Position numbers and translations under genes: made by a program | Notes under the pieces: model-generated | What the model was told of the DNA's origin: nothing | Databases searched by the model: none | What the model saw: the letters and a program-made list of their open reading frames with translations, nothing else | NCBI GenBank assembly: GCA_023213395.1 | Contig: CM041465.1 | Span: forward strand, 62,565,741 to 62,629,740 | Origin: Cycas panzhihuaensis | Lineage: Eukaryota > Cycadophyta | Length of the DNA stretch: 64,000 nucleotides | Direction: 5' to 3' | In this document: positions 46,600-58,019 of the stretch, piece by piece | How the letters are laid out: each line of letters begins with the position of its first letter | Numbering within the stretch: the stretch's first letter is position 1

Positions 46600-49385
46600 T
46601 AGATATGCATCTATGGGCTAAGCACTATGCTCGGTAGGAGTAATGGTTGTCAACGATGACGCCAAGGTATGGGCGAAAACCTACAAGCAAAGAAAGTACC
46701 ACACTGGGCACCTTGTGTGCCAGAGCACGTGTTCGAGACCTGTGAATGGCACCTAACTACCTTAAAGTAGCCCTCAATCTAGAAGAGAGAGTGCATACAG
46801 GGGGTAGCCTAGATGGACTCGAGAGGAAGGTCCTCCCACCCTTGGATGGCCAAAAGGGAAGAGGATGAATCTTCAAAGAGTTTCCCTATGATAAAAGGAA
46901 ACGAGAGTAAATGGAGTAGGTGAAAGCCTACATCAGAAGTGGTCTCCCTTGGCTATTTGGTCAATGCAAATAGGACCAAGGGAGAGAGGGAAGCACTTAA
47001 AATGAGTTTTCCTTTAACAACAAAAGGGACATAAAGGAAAAAGACCAAGTGATACATGTACAAGCAAGTGATGCCAAATGGAATATACCTAAAGGATATG
47101 TTTGGATTAGTAAGAAGAGGAAGAAGGAAATAAGGGGGGTTCCTACAACACCCTTTTCTTATATGAAACAAACATATAACATATAAGCATATAAGTGCAA
47201 ATAATCAATACCATTTAACCCTTTACTTTCATGTGGTCTAGTTAGCTAGAACATAGATTTTAATAAAAGTAAAAAGGGAAATGGGAAATAAAGGAATAGA
47301 TGTACGCATCTCGGGGTGTAGCACGACGGAGACCTCACCCACATGTGACACATGCCCTCACACCAACCAATGGATGTACCAAGATCAATGCGACGATAGG
47401 GGCTTCCTTACCTTCCCCTTATGAAAGAAAGCGAAATGAAAGGAAGCAAATGGAATGAAAGAAAGGAAAAGAGGACGAAACGTACCCAAAATTGGAGGCC
47501 TTTTCCTTTCACTCAAAACTGCTCTAACCTGCACATATAAGAACTTATCCCTTCTAAGGAGGGGTTGTAAAGATATATATATATATATGTATGTGTGTAC
47601 AAGTGTATGTGATTTATATATCAAATTGTTAATCCAGTTAGGAAAGTAACTACTGCAAATGACTCTAATCTTCCCTCAAGCAAACATGAAAATCAAGCAA
47701 GAAGGAGTGAAGGGAAGCCTCAGGATGGCTAAATCCTCCACTAGATTCTCCACACAACCTTTTAGCACAGCAAGATGAGGGTAAATGATAACTTATAATA
47801 GCCAAGAAATATAAGGGTAAATGTAACAAAGCATTAGAGAGATATCAAGATGCGGAGTTGCTATGGGTAGCAATTTGATGTACAAACCAATACAGAAGGT
47901 TTTAAGAGATACCAAGCAATATTAGGGATATTACAGGGGCCCAAATAGGAGGCGTTCAAGCCTAGAATCAGTGCAGCAAGGGGCTGCAAATGCTGATAAT
48001 CCAACACAGGCCTAAGGCTCACGTACTCCTAATTATCCCAAGAGAAGCATGGGAGCAAGAGAAGAAAGGTAGGAAGGGGATTGCCCTTGGAGAGTAGGAC
48101 TAAGTGGGGGGCTTTCCCTACCTTACTCTCTTCACCCAACCTTTGTGGATCTTCTCTTGCCGCTTCCTTAAGTAAAACTAGCAGAGGAATGATGAAAAAC
48201 TAGAAATAACAGGCCAAACTCAATGGAAATAGTGTTTTCTACAGTCAATCATGAAGAAAGCAAGCAAACAAACAAGGAAATGAGTCTAACATAGAAATAA
48301 CATACAATAAATCCTAAAAAAAGGGTTTAGAGGACCTGCTAAGCTGAACATAGGGTAGGTTTACCCCTGCAACCAGTGGAGATGAGGGTTCCTACAAGGT
48401 TTTACAGGAGATATCCCAAGAGGTGGCTGAAAGAGACACTTGTTAGGCGAGTTGGAAGAGAACCACACCTAAACTTGCTTGAGAACATTTGAAGAGAAGC
48501 TTTTCACCATGGAGAAGGACTATTGCTCTGCGGATCCTAGCCTGAAGTTATAGGAAATGCAGGTTTGTAGATGCACAAGTGGAAGGAAAGAGAAAGAGAA
48601 GAGGTTGCATCAGGAAGTAGTTGTGTTAAAGAGCCAAAAATCATGCAAGAGAGGTAAAATGATGAGGGTTTTGAGATTCATACCTATCCCAACCCTAAAC
48701 AAGTGAATAGGGTGCGAATAGGGCTAACCTAGATGTGAGGACATGTGGCGATTCCACGGGAGAAGCGAGAATTACCATGGCATTTTTTTAAAAACAACTT
48801 ACAAGAGTCGCACCATGGTAAACTTCAAGGTACCACTCAGAACTTCACGGTACCACTAAGTTTACACCTGTGTTGGACCATAAATCCAAAATGGTAATAA
48901 TCTAGGTTCTAGGAGCCTTGGAAGGTGATGTCGCAGTTCGGAGGGCTAGCCCTCCCGCCTGTGGCTAGGACAGTCTATAAGGCATGTGGACAAGGCCAAA
49001 AAGGGCATCAATGGCTAAAGGTCCAAGAAACGAGGTGATAAGAGCTCAAAATCAAGGCATGAACGGGTCATACAAATGAAATGAGGTTTCAAGCAGTGTG
49101 GAGGTAGCGTGGAGGGTCGTAACGTGCCATGGGGGATGCCTACCTTGTGGAAAAATAGGTCTCGTTGGGTCATCATAGGCTCATAATACGACAAGTAGCA
49201 TGAACAGGCAATAAATTTCTATTCAACAAATGCAAAGTAATCATACGAATGAAGCAATCAATCATGCAATGAGGCAACACTTCTGTCAACCTTTTCAATG
49301 AAATAGTAAATTTGAAAAGGAAGAAGCATACCTGAGCTTACTTGAGTCGACCTATCTGTATCCATTCCCTGTGAATCGGGAAACA
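46600..49385 (-). repeat. 3' LTR of T6 (2,786 bp)
   Basis: Aligned with 60874-63695. Its plus-strand ends are TAGATATGCATC (from TGGATGCGCATC, with C-to-T/G-to-A decay) and CGGGAAACA. It carries an AT run at 47572-47588. The five bases before it, GATGG, are one half of the expected target duplication; the other half lies beyond T7. Confidence 0.88.
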
Positions 49386-49398
49386 CTACCCCCTTGGT
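49386..49398 (-). promoter_or_regulatory. Polypurine tract (T6)
   Basis: The minus strand reads ACCAAGGGGGTAG immediately before the LTR start TGTTTCCCG. This primes plus-strand DNA synthesis. T7 has the same tract at 63696-63708. Confidence 0.88.
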
Positions 49399-49590
49399 AG
49401 TAGAGCCTCGCTGCTCAGAAGCGTGGTGCGATGGCAAATATTGGCAACAAAATTGTCAGTAGAACATGTGTATATATATATAAATCATGATCATAGCAAG
49501 GGTCAAGGGTGCTAGCAAGTGTCATGGCAGAACGCATGGATACGAAGGCAGGGGTGGAGATAACATAGGGGATACCTATGTACCAACCGG

Positions 49591-49650
49591 GAATTGACTC
49601 GAAGCTAAGAAGGATGAGGGAATTGATTAGAAGCTAAGAAGGATGAGAGG
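49591..49650. repeat. 31-bp tandem duplication
   Basis: Two adjacent copies of GAAGCTAAGAAGGATGAG with GAATTGA upstream, in the spacer before the T6 polypurine tract. Other copies have one unit or none. Confidence 0.75.
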
Positions 49651-49849
49651 GTTGCCCCTATCATAAAGGTACGAAAAGGAGTGCATGATAATACCAAGTA
49701 AAAGGGTAAATGAGTAAACTTGGTAGTCGCCATAGTTTAACCTCATTAGCGGGCAGCTTTTAAAGGTGTAAATAGATCGCAAAGTGATCTATATGACGCC
49801 CCAAGATTTGGGTGGCAGAGCAACCAGACAAGTCTCAGGGGCGGTCAAC

Positions 49850-50254
49850 AAGAAGGGGAAGGCGGCATTGAAGGATGAGGTGAATAAGGCCGCCTACCTC
49901 AAAGGTTGAGGGCCTAAGGAATATGTCAGATGTTGACAAACTGGAAATTGGCCAGCAAGGATCTGGCAGTCAAAACAAGGGCTCTCAAGTGAGGGCATCG
50001 CACCTGGTAAACCTGGATGAGATGGGACACCACTACCTAGGAGTCGCAGAGAAGAACAATAGATCCATGATGGAAACAGAGTGCATCAGTGAGGACCTCG
50101 ATAATGGCCTTACATTCATCTTCCTTATTGGTGGCCTCAGGGAGGAAGATTCTGGAACATAGAAAATCATGTCTGGAAGGGCTACAAAGAATCCATGCAA
50201 CGTCAGAAGGTCCAGGTTACCGCGCTTCGCCACAAGAAAGATGAAGAGAGACAT
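49850..50254 (-). pseudogene. Second RNase H (T6), broken
   Basis: It starts at the ATG at 50254 (MSLFIFLVAKRGNLD), aligned with MSLLIFTDSGSRGNPG of T2; the first Asp is lost. Other frames keep AIIEVLTDALCFHHGSIVLL with the Glu, and LLCDS with the second Asp, then a TAG. The final NAEAD motif near 49900 is unreadable. It sits in sense orientation downstream of integrase, as in T2. Confidence 0.82.
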
Positions 50255-50790
50255 AGATGATGAAAGGAAATATCTCGATAGAGAAAATATGCGATAATAT
50301 AAGAGTCGAAGCAAAAAGAAGCTCGTATGGTAAGCAATAAATGGTCATGAAGGGCAGGAGGACCTAGCAATGAGGCTACCCAAGGACAAGAGAAGGCTAC
50401 CCAACTACTAGCTCAGAGCAGGTGGTAAAAGGGCACCCAAGAATGCCAAAGGTTGCTTTGGAAAGTAAAGAATGACTCTGGATGGGGGAAGCATTCCCTT
50501 TAGAGACCCTAAAGGTGAACAAAGTTATAGAAATGAGTCCAGGATGGCAAAATGATCCAAACGAGTATAAACTCGGGCATGCACAGGAGTGGCACATAAA
50601 ACGAGGCAGAAGGGCCCTATGAAAATGCATCGACGCGGTGCCATTAATGCATCCACAAGAAAGAGTGAAACGAATGCTATAGGAGCATAATAGAAGACAG
50701 GGCCAGAAGGCAAAGGTGATCAGGGGTAAGGAATGATCCAAAGGGATGTCACAAGAGCGAAAACAAAGACAGTGCCTGTTGGAGCCCCTG
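50255..50790 (-). other. Region between second RNase H and accessory-gene promoter (T6)
   Basis: It matches 18600-19121 of T2. On the minus strand a shared piece reads CACPSLYSFGSFCHP (T2: LSLYSFSSFRRP) with one frameshift. No ATG starts this frame in either copy. Probably promoter or leader DNA for the two neighbours. Confidence 0.55.
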
Positions 50791-50792
50791 CC

Positions 50793-50799
50793 TATATAA
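50793..50799 (+). promoter_or_regulatory. TATA box of the accessory gene (T6)
   Basis: GCCTATATAAGGAAAA, identical over 16 bases to the reverse complement at 18585-18600 in T2 although the two copies differ widely around it. It lies 161 bases upstream of the ATG at 50960. Confidence 0.75.
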
Positions 50800-50959
50800 G
50801 GAAAATTGATGAAAATGGGATTCATTTTCACAAGCTCTCGAATGAATCCAGAGTTATTTCCTTACGCAGTAGAGCACCACCCAATTTTAGAGGTATACAG
50901 AGGGAGATCAGACTATTAGATCAGAGCTGGAGGACATCTGTTTAGATCACAAAGATGAG

Positions 50960-53340
50960 ATGGCGAGCGCTCAGCCAGATCTAGTGAGTGGATCTCTGAA
51001 ACCATTACCCATCTAATGCTTTAAAATTTACTGCTTTTTATGTTTTTTATGTAGGCTTTTAGGCCCTATATGTGTGAAAAATGACCTCCCAGAGTCCAAA
51101 TTAGACCCAGAGAGGGGCGGGACTGGGGCATTAGGCAGCCCTGGTCCCAGTGGGTCTGACTGTGGCCCATAAGAAGAAAACTTTTATTTTTTTAGGCAAA
51201 AACCCTCCCCCTTTTGGGAAGGTATCGTTCGTGCCGCGGGGCCCTGATCGCCACAGGACCTAGGCTAAACTCCATGATACTGCGAAGTTTGGCATGGTGC
51301 GAAGGCAGAACTACAAAAAAAAGAGAGTGGGGGCCCGAGGGACCCCAAATCTCAACCAGGTGAGGCCGAGAGGTAGTCTAGGGGATAAGGAATGAGTATA
51401 GGTCAAGTTCTAACTTATTTTATGGCATTTTATAAGTCGTGACCATGATGGAGAACCGTGAGAATACGAGAATGATGATGCTCAGCTTTATTGAGATGAT
51501 GACAAGAGAGGATAGGGAGATCTTGAGGACATGTAGCCTATTGAAGGTCATGAGGATACCCCAGTACATATCGGATCAATGTTTATTAGTTGATATAGTG
51601 TCACATCGGGGGAGGAGACATGTCTTTCTTTCACCTACCCTGTGGGAGACGACGGTGACACCTGTGACATCAAGAGGATATTGGGAGTACCAAAGGACCT
51701 GGAGGCCATCGACACTAGGAGCGCCACCCAACAATGAGGCAAAGACATGTGAGGTGGCTATGTTCTTTATAGGCTTGACAGTGGGAGAGGCGAGGGATTC
51801 CTCTTCAAACCATGGTTATGTCAAGAGTTCCCGTGAGGAAGTTGATTACATCAGGCATTCTATTCGGATATCCCGAAACAAAACTATAGAGATATACCGT
51901 GAGGGTGGATAAATGTAGTACACCAAAGCGTGTGAGAGAGGATGGACTGGCTACCCTCAGAAGCGATAAACCTTGTTGCACTACTAGATGTCATTCGTAG
52001 TGGCAGGGGCAAACTATCATATAGTACCTTACTACAGTGTTGGTTCTTTGACCACTTTAGAGTGGTGGCACCAACAGGGGGGCCACATGCTACCTCAAAG
52101 TGGGCCCCGCTGGTACATGTGTGGCGCACTGTGCTGAGAGGGACTGAGGACCAGGCACATGTCCATCACTTGGTGGAGGCCACATCACTAGACCTCCTCA
52201 CCATGATAGATTATATAGCAGATCCATACAGAGCAAAGGAGGTAGGATAGTGATGACGAGGCAAAGCAAGGGTGAATGCCCTGGGAGATGACGAGGGTGG
52301 TGATAGAGGTGATGGGGCCACCTGGCCATGACCGGAGAAGAGGCAGTGTTCATGGGGACTACTGTAGAGGAGCAGGTCCATTAGGGGATGCAGGTGGGGA
52401 GGTAAGCCCATCAGAGTCAAGTGAGGAGAGTAGGGGCCTGAAGGATATAGCCCGCAGTCCGCGATCATCAGGAGGTCTGGAGAGGAAGCTGCACCAACCG
52501 CAAAGAGGAGGGACACCCTGGCAGCTGAGGTAGTAGAAAAGGAGGTACCCGAGGAGGAGGAGGTACCTGCAATTGGCAGAGTGCCCAAGGTAGAGGCAGT
52601 CACCCGAGTCGAGGAGCCGGCAACAGACACGTGAGACATGACCTTCTCCTGTCATTGTTTGATTGCCAGATATACATACATAATTTGGTTTTTGGTTTGA
52701 TATGTGTATAGACATATACTGATATATGATATACTAGATTTGTAGGTATGGTAGACATCTAGAGCCTGGCAAAGGTGGTAGTCTGAGAGGTATTCTCTCA
52801 GGCATACGCGGAGGGGCAACCTCCCATCCAGGTAGGTGATGAGCCTAGATCTCAGAAGCCACACGTTAAAGATTCACCCCATTGATACAAGTGAGAGACA
52901 TATGGGTTGCAGAGTCCCAGGAGTACGAGGTACGTGTGAGAGGATAGCATGCATAGTTGGATGCCACCCGAGCTGAGAGGGATGCTCTATAAAGTCGGGT
53001 AGAGGTGCTGGAGGCTCAAGGAGGAGCTAGAGGGGATATGGAGAGCCGTATCCAGCTAGTAGTGATAGAGGAGCACTTCTAGGGGATGGAGGAGAGGCTC
53101 CACCTCATAGAGATAGAGTTGGATGGTATCCAGGCCCAATATGATTGACTCATAGAGGACATGGCATCGAGGCTCTGCCACAGAAAGCAAGGCATGCACT
53201 CCACACGATGGCGATAACCCCAAGGAGGCCATGAGATGTGGGGAGCGAGACGGGAAGCTCGCAGAGACTGAGGAGGAGTCTCAGAGGGATATGGTCCCCA
53301 AGAGAGTGATCACATCAACCAGGAGATGATGTCCCAGGGG
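50960..53340 (+). pseudogene. Spliced PMD-type accessory gene on the opposite strand (T6)
   Basis: Exon 1 (50960-50983) is 24 bases, MASAQPDL, with donor GTGAGT, the same length and donor as in T2. Intron 1 runs to about 51424; its acceptor AG is mutated here. Exon 2 (about 51425-52630) reads LSFIEMMTREDREILRTC, LLVDIVSHRGRRHVFL, then in another frame LSYSTLLQCWFFDHFRVV, VWRTVLRGTEDQAHVHHLVE and LTMIDYIADPYRA. A GTGAGA donor follows. Intron 2 is 171 bases and ends TATTCTCTCAG. Exon 3 (52802 on) reads AYAEGQPPIQ and a Glu/Arg-rich run with MEERLHLIEIELDGIQAQYD, likely a coiled coil. PMD proteins act in plant gene silencing; here the role is unknown. Confidence 0.8.
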
Positions 53341-54083
53341 CGAGGCAATAGTAGAGTAGTGTATCTAGTTTTTTGTTTTAGACAGGGGAAAGCACAAACC
53401 TCCAGGGAGTTACCATATGTAGTCATATGATTATACCCTCCCTGCAAGGGCATTGACTTCCCATAGATGATGTACCATACTATTTGTATGATATGACACA
53501 TGATTTTATATATATATATATAGATGGGATGATTGGTACCCCATTTGGCATATGATGATGTCTATATCGACATGTGATGGATTGTATGTATATTTTTGTT
53601 TACATGTTTATGTATGTGTATAAGGGTGCACAGATGCACAAGGATATATATATAATTATACTTTGAGCTAATTATTATATGAGTGTTGTGTTATGACATT
53701 TATTTAGGTTATGCATATTTCCTTTCATAGAGGACCATGTTCCTAATAGGAGCACACACAATCACCATGAGTAGAGGCAATAGATATATGTGGGGCTAGG
53801 AAGCAAGGCAACACATGTGTCCACATGGGAGCATAGTGGGATATGCAAAGGAAATACTAAGAGGACGAGAGTAACGACGCCCCAAAATGTCATCCTAATC
53901 GTGGGATGCCCAAATAGAGGACAATGTCCCAAGGGAATAGGAACAAGGGTTCTACGGGAGGAACAAAAAAGGAACAAGAGGGCTATCCTAAGCCATCATT
54001 CCGCCTGTGGCTAGGAGGAATGGAAACAAGCTTAAGATGGTAGTTTAGGCTCATTTCAGAGCGTGGATAAGGTGATGATAAAG
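53341..54083 (-). other. 3' spacer of T6
   Basis: Noncoding spacer between integrase and accessory gene, as in other copies, with a TA run at 53508-53522 and the TACCCCATTTGGCATATGATG block shared with 40-70 of T1. No gene. Confidence 0.75.
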
Positions 54084-55450
54084 TCATGTGTAGAATTTCT
54101 TGAGGAATTTCCCGTTAACAACTTTCTCAAACTTAAGGCCCTCCAAGGTGGCGATCCTATGGGTGCCATTATCAAGGCTCTTGAGAACGACAAAGGGGCC
54201 AACCCATTTGGGTCTGAATTTAGTCAAGGAGTCATGGAGATATTCTAATTTAAGGACGTGGCCCTCGGGATACAAATGACGAGAATGAAGGTGTTTGTCG
54301 TAGGTCCTTTGTGAGTGGGCTTTAGATGTGAGGTTAGCCTGATAGGCAGCTAAACATCTCTCATCCAAGGCCTCAAGGTCTAAGAGACAAGCCTGACGGA
54401 TCGACTCCTCATTAATGAGACCTCGAAGTGAAACACGTAGAGAGGGAATCTCCACTTCCAAAGGGAGTACCACCTTAGTCTCGCAAACTAGGGAGAATAG
54501 AGTCATTCCCATGGTAGCATGGATAGAGGTACGGTAGGCCCATAGTGCTAAGAGAGTTAAAGGTGCCGCCTTTGAGACCGAGTGATGCTTTCTTTAAGAT
54601 GTTCACAAGAGTCTTGTTGAACAAATCAACTTGACCATTTACCTAGGAGTAATAAGTGAAGGGAGTTTTGTAAGAGATTTTGAATTTCTCACAAAGTTTG
54701 TCCATCTCCTTGTTACAAAAAGGGGTTCCGTTGTTCATGATCAAAATGTCGAATTCCAAAGTGGCAAATGATGTGCTAGTAGATGAAAGTAGCTATCATC
54801 TTACCAGGAGTAGTAATAAGAGGGATGGCTTCCACCCATTTAGTAAAGTACTCTGTAGCAGCCAAGATAAACTTGTGTTGCGATGAAGAAGGTGGGGATA
54901 TAGCCTTGATGAGGTCTAGACCCTACTAAGCGAAAGGCGAGATATGATAGGATGCATGGCCTCAGAAGGCACATGGGAGATGTTAACATGTTCCTAACAT
55001 CGCCGACACCTCAAGGCAAAGTCATGGGCATCCTTGAAGAGGGACGACCAATAGTAGCCCATATGGAGGATCCTCTAGGCCATGGATTGGCCTCCAAAGT
55101 GGCCCCCATAAATGCCATGGTGGCATTCGCGGAGTATTTGGTGTGCTTCACTAGGAGTGATGCAGCGGAGGAGGATCCCATCAAAAGACCTCTTATATAA
55201 TACTTCATCCATGAGGAAGTGTTGCCTAGTAGAGGTCTGAATACAATATATAACTTTATTATTAGCTTCAAGGCGGTACTGCTACTATGTGAGGTACCAC
55301 ACGATGTCACCATACCACTTATTATCAACGAGTGGATGGGAAGGAATGCCCTGCATGGTCCAAATAGACTCATCAGGAAGAGAATCGCCAACAGGGCATC
55401 AAGCGAGTTAGGGATAGGGGCGTCTGTGAGTTGCTCAGCCACTACTATCC
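54084..55450 (-). pseudogene. Integrase (T6), broken
   Basis: The C-terminal 140 codons are open at 54084-54512: LEVEIPSLRVSLRGLINEES, LEALDERCLAAYQANLTSKA, LEYLHDSLTKFRPKWVGPFV and GKFLKKFYT before the stop. In the core (54600-54960) the first Asp survives in GLDLIKAI, the second reads MNNGTPF (Asn), and the glutamate block reads QVDLFNKT (Asp). The zinc-binding part near 55000-55200 is split between frames. Confidence 0.92.
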
Positions 55451-55479
55451 CCTTCTTCGATTTCCTGTTAATAATATGA

Positions 55480-55990
55480 AGGTTGAACTCCTGAAGCAGG
55501 ATAACTTAACGACTAGCCCTACCCATCAAGTCTGAATGAGTAAGTAGATATTGCAAGGGATCGATCGATGATTACCTTGGTAGTATTAATCGAGCAAGTA
55601 GTGTCTAAACTTGGTTGCATGAACTAAGGTGAGACATTCCTTCTCAGTTAAGGAGTAGTTGAGTTCAACAGCCATAAGGGTGTGACTGATAAAGTAAATG
55701 CCTCTCTCAACTCCCAAATCATCCTCCTGAGCCAACATAGCATCCAAAGACTACCTACTGCCAAGGTATAGAGAATGAAAGGCCTATTGAAGCAAGGGGG
55801 CACCAACGTTGGAGAGGAAGCAAGGGCTTCCTTAAGTCCTTCAAGGTTTGTTGGGTCTTATCGCACCAAACAAATGGGACTCTTCTTTAATAGGTTGGTT
55901 AAGGGTTTGGCGCCATGATGAAGTCTACCAAGAAGCGCCTGAGGAAACCAATCCTACCTAGAAACAACTTGATCTGTAGTTGGGTTCTAG
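55480..55990 (-). pseudogene. RNase H (T6), broken
   Basis: On the minus strand, blocks like KECLTLVHATKF near 55600-55640 and QEDDLG with RGIYFI near 55700 match the RNase H of T2 to T4. Several frameshifts. Confidence 0.8.
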
Positions 55991-55999
55991 GAGGTGGCA

Positions 56000-56760
56000 T
56001 ATCAAGGATTGCCTTGACTTTATCAGGGTTAATCTGAATTCCTTATTTTAACACAAGAAATCCAAGGAGTTTGACAGAAGTAATGATAAACATATATTTG
56101 ATTGGGTTTAGGCTTACGTGGTACTGTGGCAATCGCGTGAAGATAGCCCAGAAGTCTAAGGGATGATGGGATCCGACACGAAGAGGCCCACCATGCCATC
56201 CATAAAGACCTCCAACATGTCGTCAATGAGGTCATGGAAGACAAAATGCATCACCTTTTGGTAAGTAATGCCTGCATTTTTGAGACCGAAGGGCATTGCC
56301 TTATAGGCAAAGGTACCTGGCTGTGGTGGTGAAGGTCATTTTATGGCGGTCTTCGAGAAAGATTTGAATCTGGTTGTAGCCAGAGAAGCCATCCATCAAG
56401 GACATGACTTCAAACCTGGCAGTTTGATCAATGATTTGATCAATAAAAGGGAGTGGAAAGTTGTCCTTAGGACACACATTCTTGATATCACGAAAATTAA
56501 TGCATATCTGGATGGTCTCGTTCTTTAGCAAGAGGGAACGATATTGGACACCAATTTAGGGTAGTCGATAGAAGTGATAAGTCCAGCATCCAAAAGTTTC
56601 TCAACCTCCATTTTGATAGTAGCTGAGAGTTTAGGATGGAGAGGACACTGCTTCTAGTGCATAGGACGGGCACTGGGAATGGTAGTGAGATTGTGGGTGA
56701 CGATGGAGGGGTTGATTCCCTTTATGTTAGAGGAATCCCACACAAAGACATCCCAAAACT
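56000..56760 (-). pseudogene. Reverse transcriptase (T6), broken
   Basis: The open stretch 56301-56531 has ICINFRDIKNVCPKDNFPLP, IDQIIDQTARFEVMSLMDGF and SGYNQIQI: RT blocks with the first catalytic Asp (LMDGF). The lead-in KMEVEKLLDAGLITSIDYPK is near 56560-56620. After a frameshift, near 56180-56240, comes LIDDMLEVFMDGMVGL: the Asp-Asp box reads FMDG, so RT is dead. Confidence 0.92.
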
Positions 56761-57640
56761 CCTGGAACAAAAGGGAATATTCCCTTACCTCATCTAGAGA
56801 GCATTCCGCCCCTACCTTAATGACCTTGCTCGAGGCTAAGACTATGTCCTAGGTTTCCCCCATGCACATGGCATTCCCTCCTCATAATGGAGAGGTGTAA
56901 AGTCAACAAGAAGAGATAGAATAGGGGATGGAATTGGGTCAGCGAGTGTGGACCTAATTACCAGGACCTTCTAGTGGCCAAGCCTATGGTGACCAAAAGG
57001 AAAGTTGGGCACGGAGCCTGCTAAGTACTCAAGCAAGGCTTCATCATCTTTAAAGTAATCCACCCCATGGATGACCTTACTTTGAATAGATAAAATGCTG
57101 GAGGAAATGGGAGTGACGGGACCATGGAGGTTATCAGGCTGCCCAACATCCTCAAAAGACTCTAAGAGAGAGTCGAGAAGGGGCTCCTTGGAAGGAGCAA
57201 AAGAAGTTCTCGAAACCATCACCTGCGGGGGGTGATGGAGAGGAAGAATCAATGAGCTATGGGTCAATGCGTGCAATGACATATGACATAAGGGGGTGAC
57301 TAGTCTCTCTAATAAGAGGGGTTCTAGGTTAGGACCTAGAATAAGAAGGGTACCTCCTACTAGTGTGGAGGAAAAAGATGGGGTGAGGAAAGTCCTCATC
57401 CTCACTAGGGGACTCATCGTCACTTAACATGGTGAGGTACTCGTAGCTCCCAACACCAATAGGAGCAAAGTGATTAAGACTAGAGGAAGAAGATGGAGGG
57501 TCTTCTTCGAGATGGGATGAATTAGGTATGCTAATGGAGCAAGCCGAGGCATGAGTAGAAGGGCCTTTGTCTCCCTTCGTATGGCCATGGCTTAGTTGGT
57601 TGGTAGGATGAGTTTGCTTAATAGGTGGGCGTCATGGAAA
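56761..57640 (-). pseudogene. Protease-RT linker (T6)
   Basis: A Ser/Pro-rich linker, open at 56971-57423, with LHHPPQVMVSRTSFAPSKEP and VIHGVDYFKDDEALLEYLAG. The second block matches the T4 linker near 30040-30090 (DYFENDEALLEYLVG). It is conserved between distant copies, so it probably belongs to the polyprotein, but I recognise no domain. Confidence 0.7.
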
Positions 57641-57960
57641 TAACCCTCATTTATCCATCATGAACGAACTTAAGTTGCCCCCAGTGGGTCGAACACATGG
57701 CTCCCATCTGATCGAGCCATGGTCAACCTAAGAGAAGATTGTAGTCGACATCGACGTGAAGGACTACAATGCTCTGCAAGCGACGCCTTACCTCAAGAGT
57801 AAGCAAGATCGAGACAGATCTTAATGGGGTCTTTTTGCTACCATCGTAGCTCGCATCTCCATGGAACAGTTCCATATGAAATGCCAAGCTCTCACATAAC
57901 GCCAAGGGCATGGCATTAATGTAAGAACCATTATCGACACGGCCTTTACAAGGTACAATC
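57641..57960 (-). pseudogene. Aspartic protease (T6), broken
   Basis: The minus strand reads VDNGSYINAMPLALCESLAF near 57925, with the Asp-Asn-Gly motif kept, then DVDYNLLLG, a stop, and LDQMGAMCSTHWGQLKFVHD. It matches T4 and T5. Confidence 0.87.
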
Positions 57961-58019
57961 TAGTGTGTTAATAGTGATGGTGAAAGGGAAGTTCCATTGG
58001 GGTTCCCTTTCACAAGCGG

